DNA of 13,189 nt from Bacillota bacterium (GTDB lineage Bacteria > Bacillota > Clostridia > Christensenellales > Aristaeellaceae): positions 1 through 13,189 of the forward strand of contig JAEWWY010000315.1 in NCBI GenBank assembly GCA_023458835.1, written 5' to 3'. The notes beneath the pieces are model-generated. The model was given only the letters and a program-made list of their open reading frames with translations. It was not told where the DNA came from and did not search any database. Of the stretch, positions 5,311-12,719 are shown piece by piece. The stretch's first letter is position 1; every line of letters starts with the position of its first letter. The translations under genes were made by a program, and so were the position numbers.

Positions 5311-7029
5311 ATGAAAGTCGTTATCGTCGGCGGCGTGGCGGGCGGGGCCAGCGCCGCCGCCCGTTTGCGCAGGCTGAATGAGCAGGCCGGCATCGTATTG
5401 CTGGAGCGGGGCGCGTTGATCTCTTATGCCAACTGCGGCCTGCCCTATTATGTGGGCGGCGCCATCACGGATCAGGAAGAGCTGACGCTGCAAACGCCGG
5501 AGGGTTTTTTTGAAAGGTTCCGGGTGGATGTGCGCATCCTTTCGGAAGCCGTGGCCATCGATCCTGCCGGGAAAACGGTCACGGTAAAGAACCTGAAGGA
5601 TGGAACCTCCTATCAGGAGCCCTACGACGCATTGATCCTCTCCCCCGGCGCGGAGCCGGTAATCCCGCCCATTCCCGGCGCGAAGGATGACCGGGTGTTT
5701 ACCCTGCGCACCATCCCGGATACGCTGCGCATCAAGGCGTTTATAGAGGAGAAGCGCCCGAAAGGGGCGGTGGTGGTTGGCGGCGGCGCCATCGGTATGG
5801 AGATGGCGGAAAACCTTCGCGAGGCCGGGCTGGAGGTAACCGTGGTGGAGCTGGCTGATCATGTGATCGCTCCGCTGGATTTTGACATGGCTGCCGATGT
5901 CCATAGCTATGCGCGGGAAAAGGGCATCCGCCTTATGCTGAATACAGGCGTCAAGGCGATTGTGCCCGGGGAAGGCGGATTGACGGTCCAAGCGGGGGAT
6001 AACAGCCTGCCGGCCGATATGGTGCTTTTATCCGTGGGCGTACGGCCTGAAAGCGGCCTGGCCAAAGCGGCCGGGCTTCATGTAAGCTTAAAGGGCGCTA
6101 TCCTGGTGGATGAGCATATGCGTACCTCCGATCCAAGCATCTATGCTGTGGGCGACGCGGTGCAGGTAAAGCATTTCGTGTCCGGCCAGCCGGCCTTCCT
6201 GCCTCTGGCGGGGCCTGCCAACAAGCAGGGGCGCATTGCGGCGGACAACATATGCGGCATCCCAAGCATTTTTAAGGGCAGCCAGGGCGCACTGGTCTTA
6301 AAGCTGTTCGATATGACGGTGGCGGCTACGGGGATGAACGAAGCAGCCTTGAAGGCGGCGGATATGGCCTATGACAAGGTGTACGCGTTCGGGAACTCCC
6401 ATGCTTCCTATTATCCCGGCGCTACCAGCCAAACCATCAAGCTTTTGTTCAGCCCGCAGGACGGCAAGGTGCTGGGAGCCCAGATCGTGGGCTTTGAAGG
6501 TGTCGATAAGCGGTGCGACGTGATCAATACCGCTATCCGGGCCGGGATGACGGTGTATGACCTTGCGGAGCTGGAGCTGTGCTATGCGCCGCCTTTCTCC
6601 TCCGCCAAGGACCCGGTGAACATGACGGGCTTCATGGCGGAAAATCTGCTTGCCGGCAAGGTAAAGCAATTCCACTGGCATGATGTGGACGGCCTCCCCC
6701 GGGACGGCAGCGTGACCATGCTGGACGTGCGCACGATGTCCGAACGCCGGCATGGCAGGATGGAGGGCACGGTGCATATCCCCGTGGATGAGCTAAGGGA
6801 GAGGCTTTCGGAACTGGATAAGGCCAAGCCGGTTTACGTTCACTGCCACAGCGGCCTGCGCAGCTATATTGCCTGCCGCATATTAACCCAGAACGGATTC
6901 GACGCCTACAACCTGGCGGGAGGATACCGGCTGTATGCTTCCGTCAAGGCGGAATTGCCCGGCTTGCAAGGGAAGGTTTTTCCTTGCGGCATGCCGGTTC
7001 AAGACAAACAAGGCGGGGTTTCGGGTTGA
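5311..7029 (+). CDS. cdr: CoA-disulfide reductase with C-terminal rhodanese domain
   Basis: This FAD enzyme uses NAD(P)H to reduce CoA disulfide or CoA/sulfur persulfides in the cytoplasm. It has 572 residues. Residues ~1-445 are the flavoprotein part: the FAD-binding GGVAGGASAAARLRRL at 7-22, a single redox Cys42 in SYANCGLPYY (not the CxxxxC pair of lipoamide dehydrogenase), the NAD(P)H site VVGGGAIGMEMAENL (about 155-170), and the second FAD motif YAVGDAV. Tyr367 (ASYYPG) and Tyr425 (CYAPPF) match the two tyrosines known to act across the dimer in the Bacillus anthracis CoA-disulfide reductase-rhodanese protein. Residues ~470-560 are a rhodanese domain with Cys512 in VHCHSGLRSY. A CGMPV tail closes it; no TusA- or DsrE-like domain follows. 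ATG 5311 has AGGTGAGG ten bases upstream. It is the third gene of the trxA operon. NADH-dependent persulfide reductase activity is equally possible. Confidence 0.92.
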   Translation: MKVVIVGGVAGGASAAARLRRLNEQAGIVLLERGALISYANCGLPYYVGGAITDQEELTLQTPEGFFERFRVDVRILSEAVAIDPAGKTVTVKNLKDGTSYQEPYDALILSPGAEPVIPPIPGAKDDRVFTLRTIPDTLRIKAFIEEKRPKGAVVVGGGAIGMEMAENLREAGLEVTVVELADHVIAPLDFDMAADVHSYAREKGIRLMLNTGVKAIVPGEGGLTVQAGDNSLPADMVLLSVGVRPESGLAKAAGLHVSLKGAILVDEHMRTSDPSIYAVGDAVQVKHFVSGQPAFLPLAGPANKQGRIAADNICGIPSIFKGSQGALVLKLFDMTVAATGMNEAALKAADMAYDKVYAFGNSHASYYPGATSQTIKLLFSPQDGKVLGAQIVGFEGVDKRCDVINTAIRAGMTVYDLAELELCYAPPFSSAKDPVNMTGFMAENLLAGKVKQFHWHDVDGLPRDGSVTMLDVRTMSERRHGRMEGTVHIPVDELRERLSELDKAKPVYVHCHSGLRSYIACRILTQNGFDAYNLAGGYRLYASVKAELPGLQGKVFPCGMPVQDKQGGVSG

Positions 7030-7189
7030 CCGGGATAGGAGCCTTGTGGCCGCAGGGGCGGTTATCAATTGCCCGCATACCGCAATTTGTGCAGTTGACA
7101 GCCCATTGCTTCAGGATTCTCATGGACTTCAAGTCCTTGAGCAGGCCGCTTGGAGGGCAGGCCCCTCCAAAAGAACCCTTCAAAATAGA
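7030..7189. other. Non-coding stretch with two hairpins, possible dispersed intergenic repeat
   Basis: No credible gene or SD is seen in the 160 bases after cdr. Two compact hairpins stand side by side: 7119-7128 with 7132-7141 (ten base pairs, one T-T mismatch, 3-nt loop) and 7150-7157 with 7163-7170 (TTGGAGGG/CCCTCCAA, perfect 8 bp, 5-nt loop). Neither is followed by a T-run on either strand, so they are poor intrinsic terminators. Their compactness recalls small dispersed intergenic repeats of gut clostridia, but only one copy is in the window. They might end or process the cdr transcript. Confidence 0.4.
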
Positions 7190-7218
7190 TTGACAAAAAA
7201 CGGTGGGCATTGTACACT
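7190..7218 (+). promoter_or_regulatory. Sigma-A promoter of the gcv operon
   Basis: A perfect -35 TTGACA (7190-7195) and TACACT (7213-7218, 4/6 match to -10) are spaced 17 bases apart. Transcription would start near 7225, about 25 bases before the glycine riboswitch, where a riboswitch promoter should be. Confidence 0.7.
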
Positions 7219-7249
7219 TTTTTGGAACGACAACTATATATTTCGGATG

Positions 7250-7456
7250 AACGGTTTAGGAGAGACTGCCGTGTGGCGGCGCCGAAGGGGAAGACGCAAC
7301 AAACTCTCAGGCAAAAAGACTAAACCGGGACGAAACTCTGGAAAGCATTGATGCACCGAAGAAGCAACTCCTTCGTGCGTGATTGTGCGGGGAGGAATCT
7401 TTCAGGTTCGACAACAGAGGCGGATAGGCTGCGCAAGCGGCCTGTTCGCTTCTGTT
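7250..7456 (+). ncRNA. Tandem glycine riboswitch (gcvT element)
   Basis: Two aptamers control the gcv operon and normally bind glycine to turn it on. Aptamer I is classical: GGAGAG (7259-7264), the core GCCGAAGGGG (7281-7290), ACTCTCAGGCAAAAAGAC (7303-7320), and ACGAAACTCTGG (7330-7341). GGTTTAG (7253-7259) pairs with CTAAACC (7320-7326). Aptamer II is recognisable but more divergent: CACCGAAGAAGCAA (7354-7367) and CTTTCAGG (7399-7405 region). A long hairpin follows: 7413-7422 pairs with 7447-7456 (ten bp, one G-U), then a 3x3 internal loop, then 7426-7432 pairs with 7437-7443 around a GCAA loop. The hairpin is followed only by TTATGC, so it is unclear whether control is by termination or translation. 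Thirty bases separate it from the gcvT start. Identity is secure from the core motifs; boundaries are approximate. Confidence 0.93.
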
Positions 7457-7486
7457 TATGCAAACATGACGATAGGGGGAACAATC

Positions 7487-8581
7487 ATGGACAGGAAAAC
7501 GCCTTTGTATGACAGCCATGTGGCACTGGGCGGCAAAATGGTGCCCTTCGCCGGGTACATTCTGCCGGTACAATATCCCGCCGGGGTGATTGCCGAGCAC
7601 ATGGCGGTGCGCATGGCCTGTGGGCTGTTTGACGTATCCCATATGGGAGAGGTCATGTTCACAGGACCCGATGCGCTTGCCAACATCCAGATGCTTGTCA
7701 CCAACGACATGGACGGCATGGCGGTGGGGCAGGTGCGCTACAGCCCCATGTGCAATGAGCGGGGCGGCGTGGTGGACGATTTGATCGTTTACCGCATGGG
7801 CGAGGAGCGGTACATGATGGTAGTGAACGCCTCCAACCGGGAAAAGGATGTGTCCTTTATGCGCCAGCACCTTTTCGGGGATGTGCGCATGGAGGATGTG
7901 TCCGATGAAATGTCCCAGGTGGCGCTGCAGGGACCCAAGGCCGGTGAGGGCCGGGCCCGCCTGTGCCGTGACGAGGATATTCCCAAGAAATATTATTATT
8001 TTGTGGAAAAGGGGACCGTAGGCGGTATTGCCTGCATCATTTCCCGCACAGGCTATACGGGGGAAAACGGATTCGAACTCTATTGCGGGAATGAGGACGC
8101 CCCCAGGCTGTTTGCCCTTTTGCTGGATACGGGGAAAGACCTGGGCCTTGTGCCCTGCGGCCTGGGCGCCAGGGACACGCTGCGGCTGGAGGCGGCCATG
8201 CCCCTTTACGGCCATGAGATGGACGAGGAGATCACGCCGCTGGAAACGGGCCTTCAAATGTTTGTGAAGATGAACAAGCCGGATTTCATCGGCAAGGCGG
8301 CGCTTATCAACAGGGGCGAGCCGAAAATCGCGCGGGTGGGTCTTGCCATGACGGGCCGTGGCATCGCCAGGGAGCATTGCGCGGTGTTTCAGGGGGAAAA
8401 GCAGGTAGGTACCACCACCTCAGGCACCTTCTGCCCATATCTGAATCAGGCGGTGGCCATGGCGCTGGTGGAGAAAGAAATCTCGGAGCCGGGCACACAG
8501 GTGGAGGTGGATGTCCGGGGCCGGCGCATCGCCGCCCAGGTCATTCCCCTGCCCTTTTACAAAAAGGCGAGCAAAAAATAA
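7487..8581 (+). CDS. gcvT: Glycine cleavage system T protein (aminomethyltransferase)
   Basis: GcvT takes the aminomethyl group from lipoyl-GcvH, releases ammonia and makes 5,10-methylene-tetrahydrofolate. The product is 364 residues, the usual length. Family motifs are in order: KMVPFAGY (17-24), PVQYPAG, GLFDVSHMGE (46-55), the folate-site segment GGVVDDL (93-99) with its conserved Asp, SRTGYTGENGFELY, and LGARDTLRLEAAMPLYGHEM. The C-terminal domain carries TTSGTFCPYL. The usual FAGWEMP is FAGYILP here, a mild change. The start is ATG 7487 with AGGGGG (7474-7479 region) ~7 bases before it; the in-frame ATG at 7466 lacks an SD. It is the first gene of the riboswitch-controlled operon. A confident call. 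Confidence 0.97.
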   Translation: MDRKTPLYDSHVALGGKMVPFAGYILPVQYPAGVIAEHMAVRMACGLFDVSHMGEVMFTGPDALANIQMLVTNDMDGMAVGQVRYSPMCNERGGVVDDLIVYRMGEERYMMVVNASNREKDVSFMRQHLFGDVRMEDVSDEMSQVALQGPKAGEGRARLCRDEDIPKKYYYFVEKGTVGGIACIISRTGYTGENGFELYCGNEDAPRLFALLLDTGKDLGLVPCGLGARDTLRLEAAMPLYGHEMDEEITPLETGLQMFVKMNKPDFIGKAALINRGEPKIARVGLAMTGRGIAREHCAVFQGEKQVGTTTSGTFCPYLNQAVAMALVEKEISEPGTQVEVDVRGRRIAAQVIPLPFYKKASKK

Positions 8582-8596
8582 AAGGAGGCTATCATC

Positions 8597-8974
8597 ATGA
8601 ACACCCCCAGTGAGCTTCGGTATACCAAAACCCACGAATGGGTGCGCACCCTGGGCGACGGAACATTGGAGATCGGTTTGACGGATTATGCCCAGGAGGC
8701 CCTGGGCGACTTGGTATTTGTGAATTTGCCCCAGCCCGGCGACAGCGTTTCCGCGGGGGAAAGCTTTGGCGATGTGGAATCGGTGAAGGCAGTCAGCGAC
8801 GTGTACAGCCCCGTTTCCGGCGAGGTGGCACAGATCAACGAAGCGCTGCTGGACAGCCCGCAAAGCATCAACCAGTCGCCGTATGAAGCCTGGTTCATCA
8901 GGGTGAAGGATGTTACGGCCACGGTGGAGTTTATGGATGCCGATGCCTACGCGTCCATGCCCAAGGAGGAGTAA
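8597..8974 (+). CDS. gcvH: Glycine cleavage system H protein (lipoyl carrier)
   Basis: GcvH carries lipoate on a lysine and shuttles the aminomethyl group and electrons between the P, T and L proteins. The product is 125 residues. The lipoylated residue is Lys64 in VESVKAVSDVYSP, exactly the family site. TKTHEWV near the N-terminus, GLTDYAQEALGD (27-38) and the C-terminal SPYEAWFIRV also match. ATG 8597 has a full AAAGGAGG (8581-8588) eight bases upstream, overlapping the last base of the gcvT stop. The encoded lplA further down the operon would attach its lipoate. Confidence 0.97.
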   Translation: MNTPSELRYTKTHEWVRTLGDGTLEIGLTDYAQEALGDLVFVNLPQPGDSVSAGESFGDVESVKAVSDVYSPVSGEVAQINEALLDSPQSINQSPYEAWFIRVKDVTATVEFMDADAYASMPKEE

Positions 8975-8975
8975 G

Positions 8976-10298
8976 ATGGGCAGCTACATTCCCACTACCC
9001 TTGGGGAGCGGCAGGAAATGCTCTCCTCTTTAGGGCTCGGCAGCGTTTCGGAGCTGTTTTTGGATGTGCCCGCCCAGGTGCTTTTGCAATCGCCCCTGAA
9101 CCTGCCCGAGGGCAAGGCGGAGCTTGAGGTGCGCCGGGAGATGACGGACATTTCCCGCAAGAACAAAACCTATTCCGTGATCTTGCGGGGCGCGGGGGCG
9201 TACAACCATTACATCCCCTCCATTGTGAAGTATATTACCTCCAAAGAGGAGTTTGTCACCGCCTATACCCCCTATCAGCCGGAGATCAGCCAGGGTATTT
9301 TGCAGTCCATTTTTGAATACCAAACCATGATCTGCGAGTTGACCGGGCTGGATGTAAGCAATGCCTCCATGTACGACGGAGCCGAGGCCGCGGCGGAAGC
9401 GGTGGCCATGTGCCGGGAACGCAAGCGGGTGACGGCGCTGGTATCCGCCACGGCCCATCCGGATACCATTGCCACCATTCAAACATTTTGCAACGCAGCC
9501 AATGCCCCCATGCGCATCGTGCCGGAAAAGGATGGCGTTACCGATCTTGCCGCGCTGGAAAGCATGCTGGGCGAGGATACCGCCTGCCTTTACATCCAGC
9601 AGCCCAATTTTTACGGCGGCCTGGAGGATGCAAAGGTCCTGGGCGAAAAGGTGCACGCGGCGGGGGGCAAGTACATCCTGGGCGTGAACCCCATCGCCTT
9701 GGCTGTTATGCAGTCTCCCGGGGAAGCGGGGGCTGATATCGCCGTGGGCGAAGGCCAGCCGCTGGGCATGCCTTTGTCCTTCGGCGGGCCGTACCTTGGC
9801 TTTATGGCGTCCACCACGGCTATGATGCGCAGGCTGCCCGGCCGCATCGCGGGCGAAACGGCGGATCATAACGGCAACCGCGCCTTTGTATTGACGCTGC
9901 AGGCCAGGGAGCAGCACATCAGAAGGGAGAAGGCCAGCTCCAACGTATGCTCCAACCAGGCGCTGTGCGCCCTGACCGCCGCGGTATACCTGTCCGCCAT
10001 GGGGCCTGAAGGCCTCAGGGAAGTGGCTGTGCAATCCATGAGCAAGGCACATTATCTGATGGAGGGGCTGACAAAGGCTTCCGGTATCCGCCGCGTGGGG
10101 CACGCGCCCTTCTTCCATGAATTCGTTACCGCCTGCGGCGGGAAGCGGGAGGCCATTTTGAAAGCCCTAGAAGCAAAGGATATCCTGGGCGGGCTGCCGG
10201 TAGGGGAAGACCAGTTGCTCTGGTGCGCCACCGAACAGGTAAGCCGGGAACAGCTTGACGATGTGATCCAAACCGTCCGGGAGGTGTGCGGAAAATGA
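8976..10298 (+). CDS. gcvPA: Glycine dehydrogenase (decarboxylating) subunit 1
   Basis: GcvPA is the N-terminal half of the P protein; with GcvPB it decarboxylates glycine and passes the aminomethyl group to GcvH. The product is 440 residues, normal for the split form. It begins YIPTTLGERQEML and has GAYNHYIPSIV, TAYTPYQPEISQG and EYQTMICELTGLDVSNASMYDGAEAAAEA, all hallmarks of the subunit, and later SSNVCSNQALCAL. It lacks the PLP lysine, as expected, because that sits in GcvPB. The start is ATG 8976 with AGGAGG (8964-8969) six bases upstream, inside the end of gcvH; an in-frame GTG at 8910 would overlap gcvH by 65 bases and is rejected. The stop overlaps the gcvPB start (ATGA), so the two halves are translationally coupled. 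Confidence 0.96.
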   Translation: MGSYIPTTLGERQEMLSSLGLGSVSELFLDVPAQVLLQSPLNLPEGKAELEVRREMTDISRKNKTYSVILRGAGAYNHYIPSIVKYITSKEEFVTAYTPYQPEISQGILQSIFEYQTMICELTGLDVSNASMYDGAEAAAEAVAMCRERKRVTALVSATAHPDTIATIQTFCNAANAPMRIVPEKDGVTDLAALESMLGEDTACLYIQQPNFYGGLEDAKVLGEKVHAAGGKYILGVNPIALAVMQSPGEAGADIAVGEGQPLGMPLSFGGPYLGFMASTTAMMRRLPGRIAGETADHNGNRAFVLTLQAREQHIRREKASSNVCSNQALCALTAAVYLSAMGPEGLREVAVQSMSKAHYLMEGLTKASGIRRVGHAPFFHEFVTACGGKREAILKALEAKDILGGLPVGEDQLLWCATEQVSREQLDDVIQTVREVCGK

Positions 10299-11713
10299 AC
10301 CTGATCTTTGAAGTAAGCCGCCCCGGCCACCGTGTAAGCCTTTTGCCCAAATGCGACGTGCCGGAGGCTGCGCTGCCCAAGGGGCTGCAAAGGGAAAAAG
10401 CCCCGCGCCTGCCGGAGGTTGCGGAAACGGACATCAGCCGCCATTATACGAAGCTGTCCCGGCGGACCCATGGCGTAAACAACGGCTTTTATCCCCTGGG
10501 CTCCTGCACCATGAAGTACAATCCCCGCATCAACGATGAGATCGCCGCGCTGCCGGGGTTTGCCAACATCCATCCACTCCAGCCCAAGGAAACGGTGCAG
10601 GGGTGCATGGAGGTTCTGTCCGCCGCTGAAAAGCACCTGTGCGAGATCACCGGCATGGACAGGATGACATTCCAGCCCGCCGCCGGCGCCCACGGGGAGT
10701 TTACGGGCGTGCTGTTGATCAAGGCCTACCACCAGTCAAGGGGCGACAACAAGCGGACAAAGCTGATCGTGCCCGATTCCGCCCATGGCACCAACCCGGC
10801 CACGGGCGCCATGGCGGGCTATACGGTGGTAAGCATCCCCTCCGGGCCGGACGGCTGCGTGGATTTAAACGCTTTGCGTGCCGCCGTGGGGGAGGATACC
10901 GCCGGACTGATGCTTACCAACCCCAACACCCTGGGCTTGTTTGACAGGAATATACTCAAAATCACAAGCATCGTCCATGAAGCCGGCGGGCTGAACTATT
11001 ACGACGGGGCAAATCTGAACGCCATCATGGGTGTGGTGCGGCCCGGCGACATGGGCTTTGACGTGGTGCATTTAAACCTTCACAAAACCTTCTCCACGCC
11101 CCACGGCGGCGGCGGGCCCGGCGCCGGCCCGGTAGGCTGCAAGGCCTTTTTGTCGCCCTTCCTGCCGGCTTCCGCGCTGGGTGAAAACCCCGGCCCCCAG
11201 AGCATCGGCCAGGTGAAGGCGTTTTACGGCAACTTCCTGGTGGTGGTGCGGGCGCTGACGTACATCCTCACTCTGGGCCGGGAAGGCGTCCGCGAGGCAT
11301 CGGAAAATGCCGTGCTCAATGCCAATTACATGATGCACCGCCTGAAGGATACATACGATCTGGCCTATGACCATACCTGCATGCATGAGTTTGTGCTGAC
11401 CCTGGAGAACATGAAAAAGGAAACGGGCGTGTCCGCCCTGGATGTGGCGAAAGCGCTGCTGGACAAGGGCATGCATCCCCCGACAATGTACTTCCCCCTC
11501 ATCGTTCACGAGGCGCTGATGATAGAGCCTACCGAAACGGAGAGCCGGGAAACGCTGGAGGAAGGCATCGCCGCTTTGAAGGAGATCGCGCAAAAAGCCA
11601 AGGATGACCCGGAAAGCCTGCACCTGTGCCCCGTGACCACCCCCATCGGCAGGCCCGACGAAGTGGCGGCGGCCCGGAATCCCAGGTTGCGGTATACATT
11701 CGAGAAGGAGTGA
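10295..11713 (+). CDS. gcvPB: Glycine dehydrogenase (decarboxylating) subunit 2
   Basis: GcvPB is the PLP-bearing half of the P protein. The product is 472 residues, slightly short of the ~485 often seen. It shows SRRTHGVNNGFYPLGSCTMK (about 51-70), FQPAAGAHGE, DSAHGTNPA, and the PLP site NLHKTFSTPHGGGGPG with Lys264. The C-terminal part has MHEFVLTLE and KGMHPPTMYFPLIV. ATG 10295 overlaps the gcvPA stop in ATGA; GGGAGG at 10279-10284 serves as SD, and a GTG at 10286 is less likely. The equal dosage of the two halves is consistent with a heterotetramer. A confident call. Confidence 0.96.
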   Translation: MNLIFEVSRPGHRVSLLPKCDVPEAALPKGLQREKAPRLPEVAETDISRHYTKLSRRTHGVNNGFYPLGSCTMKYNPRINDEIAALPGFANIHPLQPKETVQGCMEVLSAAEKHLCEITGMDRMTFQPAAGAHGEFTGVLLIKAYHQSRGDNKRTKLIVPDSAHGTNPATGAMAGYTVVSIPSGPDGCVDLNALRAAVGEDTAGLMLTNPNTLGLFDRNILKITSIVHEAGGLNYYDGANLNAIMGVVRPGDMGFDVVHLNLHKTFSTPHGGGGPGAGPVGCKAFLSPFLPASALGENPGPQSIGQVKAFYGNFLVVVRALTYILTLGREGVREASENAVLNANYMMHRLKDTYDLAYDHTCMHEFVLTLENMKKETGVSALDVAKALLDKGMHPPTMYFPLIVHEALMIEPTETESRETLEEGIAALKEIAQKAKDDPESLHLCPVTTPIGRPDEVAAARNPRLRYTFEKE

Positions 11714-11717
11714 CACC

Positions 11718-12707
11718 ATGATACACCGGTGCCGCTATGTGGTAACGGAATGCACGGCTCCCTACGATAACCTGGCGCTGGAGGAACACCTGCTGGAAAC
11801 CGTCCAGCCAGGGGAAGTCATCCTGTACCTGTGGCAGAACCGGAACACGGTGGTGATCGGCCGCAACCAAAACGCCTGGAAGGAAGTGCGCGTGCCTGAT
11901 CTTGAAAAAGACGGCGGTCACCTGGTGCGCAGGCTTTCCGGCGGCGGCGCGGTATATCATGACCTGGGCAATCTCAATTTCACATTTCTTGCAAGCCAGG
12001 CCGATTATGATACGGCCCGGCAGACGGAAGTCATTTTGCAGGCGGTGCGCTCCTTCTTCATCCCGGCGGAGCGCACCGGCCGCAATGATATCACGGTGGA
12101 CGGCCGCAAATTCTCAGGCAACGCCTTTTATAAAAGCGGCGCAAACGCTTATCACCATGGCACGCTGCTGGTGCATGTGGATATGGACAACCTGGCCCGG
12201 TACCTGAATGTACCCCAGCAGAAGCTTGCGTCCAAGGGCGTGTCCTCCGTCCGGGCACGGGTGGTGAACCTTAAGGAGCTGTGCCCGGACATCATCATTC
12301 CCGCCCTTAAGGATGCGCTGATTTCGGCTTTGGGCAACGTATATGGGGCAATTCCCCAAGAGCTGCCCGCTTCCCGTATCGACGGGGGGAAGGTAGCGGC
12401 GGGAAAGGCAAAGTTTTCCGCCTGGGATTGGATCTATGGCCGCCCCATCCCCTTCACCTGGGAAGGGGAAGAACGCTTTTCCTGGGGAAATATCCAATTG
12501 CAGCTTTCAGTGGAATCGGGCCGCGTCAAGGAATGCGCCGCCTATTCCGACGCGCTGGACGAAGGCTTGATCCGCAGCCTTCCCGGCCTGATCGCCGGAC
12601 GCCCGCTGAATGGAGCGGCGCTGGCAGAAGCCATCGCGCCCATCTGCGCGCAATCGGAGGAAATTGGCCGCGATCTGCAGGCTTTTTTAACGAGCCAAAA
12701 CTTTTAA
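11718..12707 (+). CDS. lplA: Lipoate-protein ligase A
   Basis: LplA activates free lipoate with ATP and attaches it to the lysine of lipoyl proteins, here most likely GcvH. The product is 329 residues, the normal size for the two-domain enzyme. The catalytic domain shows NLALEEHLL (18-26), VVIGRNQN (45-52), the RRLSGGGAVYHDLGNLNF motif (71-88), and Lys131 in GRKFSGNAF, the residue that aligns with the catalytic Lys133 of E. coli LplA. The smaller C-terminal domain is present, with WDWIYGRPIPFT. The start is ATG 11718, with GAAGGAG (11704-11710) seven bases upstream, overlapping the gcvPB stop. Placement inside the gcv operon couples lipoate scavenging to glycine use. No lipA or lipB gene is in the window. 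Confidence 0.95.
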   Translation: MIHRCRYVVTECTAPYDNLALEEHLLETVQPGEVILYLWQNRNTVVIGRNQNAWKEVRVPDLEKDGGHLVRRLSGGGAVYHDLGNLNFTFLASQADYDTARQTEVILQAVRSFFIPAERTGRNDITVDGRKFSGNAFYKSGANAYHHGTLLVHVDMDNLARYLNVPQQKLASKGVSSVRARVVNLKELCPDIIIPALKDALISALGNVYGAIPQELPASRIDGGKVAAGKAKFSAWDWIYGRPIPFTWEGEERFSWGNIQLQLSVESGRVKECAAYSDALDEGLIRSLPGLIAGRPLNGAALAEAIAPICAQSEEIGRDLQAFLTSQNF

Positions 12708-12719
12708 GGGGAGACAGCC

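Noticed and set aside
4897..5991. 364-codon minus-strand open frame opposite the rhodanese and cdr genes
   Set aside because: Antisense shadow of conserved genes; the translation is low-complexity with many His, Arg, Gly and no recognisable domain.
6944..7210. Small open frames on both strands in the cdr-gcv gap (for example minus 6944-7210 and plus 6984-7193)
   Set aside because: They overlap the cdr end, the hairpins or the gcv promoter, lack an SD and have no protein-like pattern; better seen as non-coding.
7307..8377. 356-codon minus-strand open frame opposite gcvT and the riboswitch
   Set aside because: It is antisense to a conserved enzyme and to the riboswitch, and its translation has no recognisable motif.
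8910..8975. Earlier GTG start for gcvPA at 8910
   Set aside because: It overlaps the gcvH coding sequence by 65 bases, and the extra residues are gcvH read out of frame.
9030..10118. 362-codon minus-strand open frame opposite gcvPA
   Set aside because: Antisense shadow of a conserved gene, with no SD or domain.
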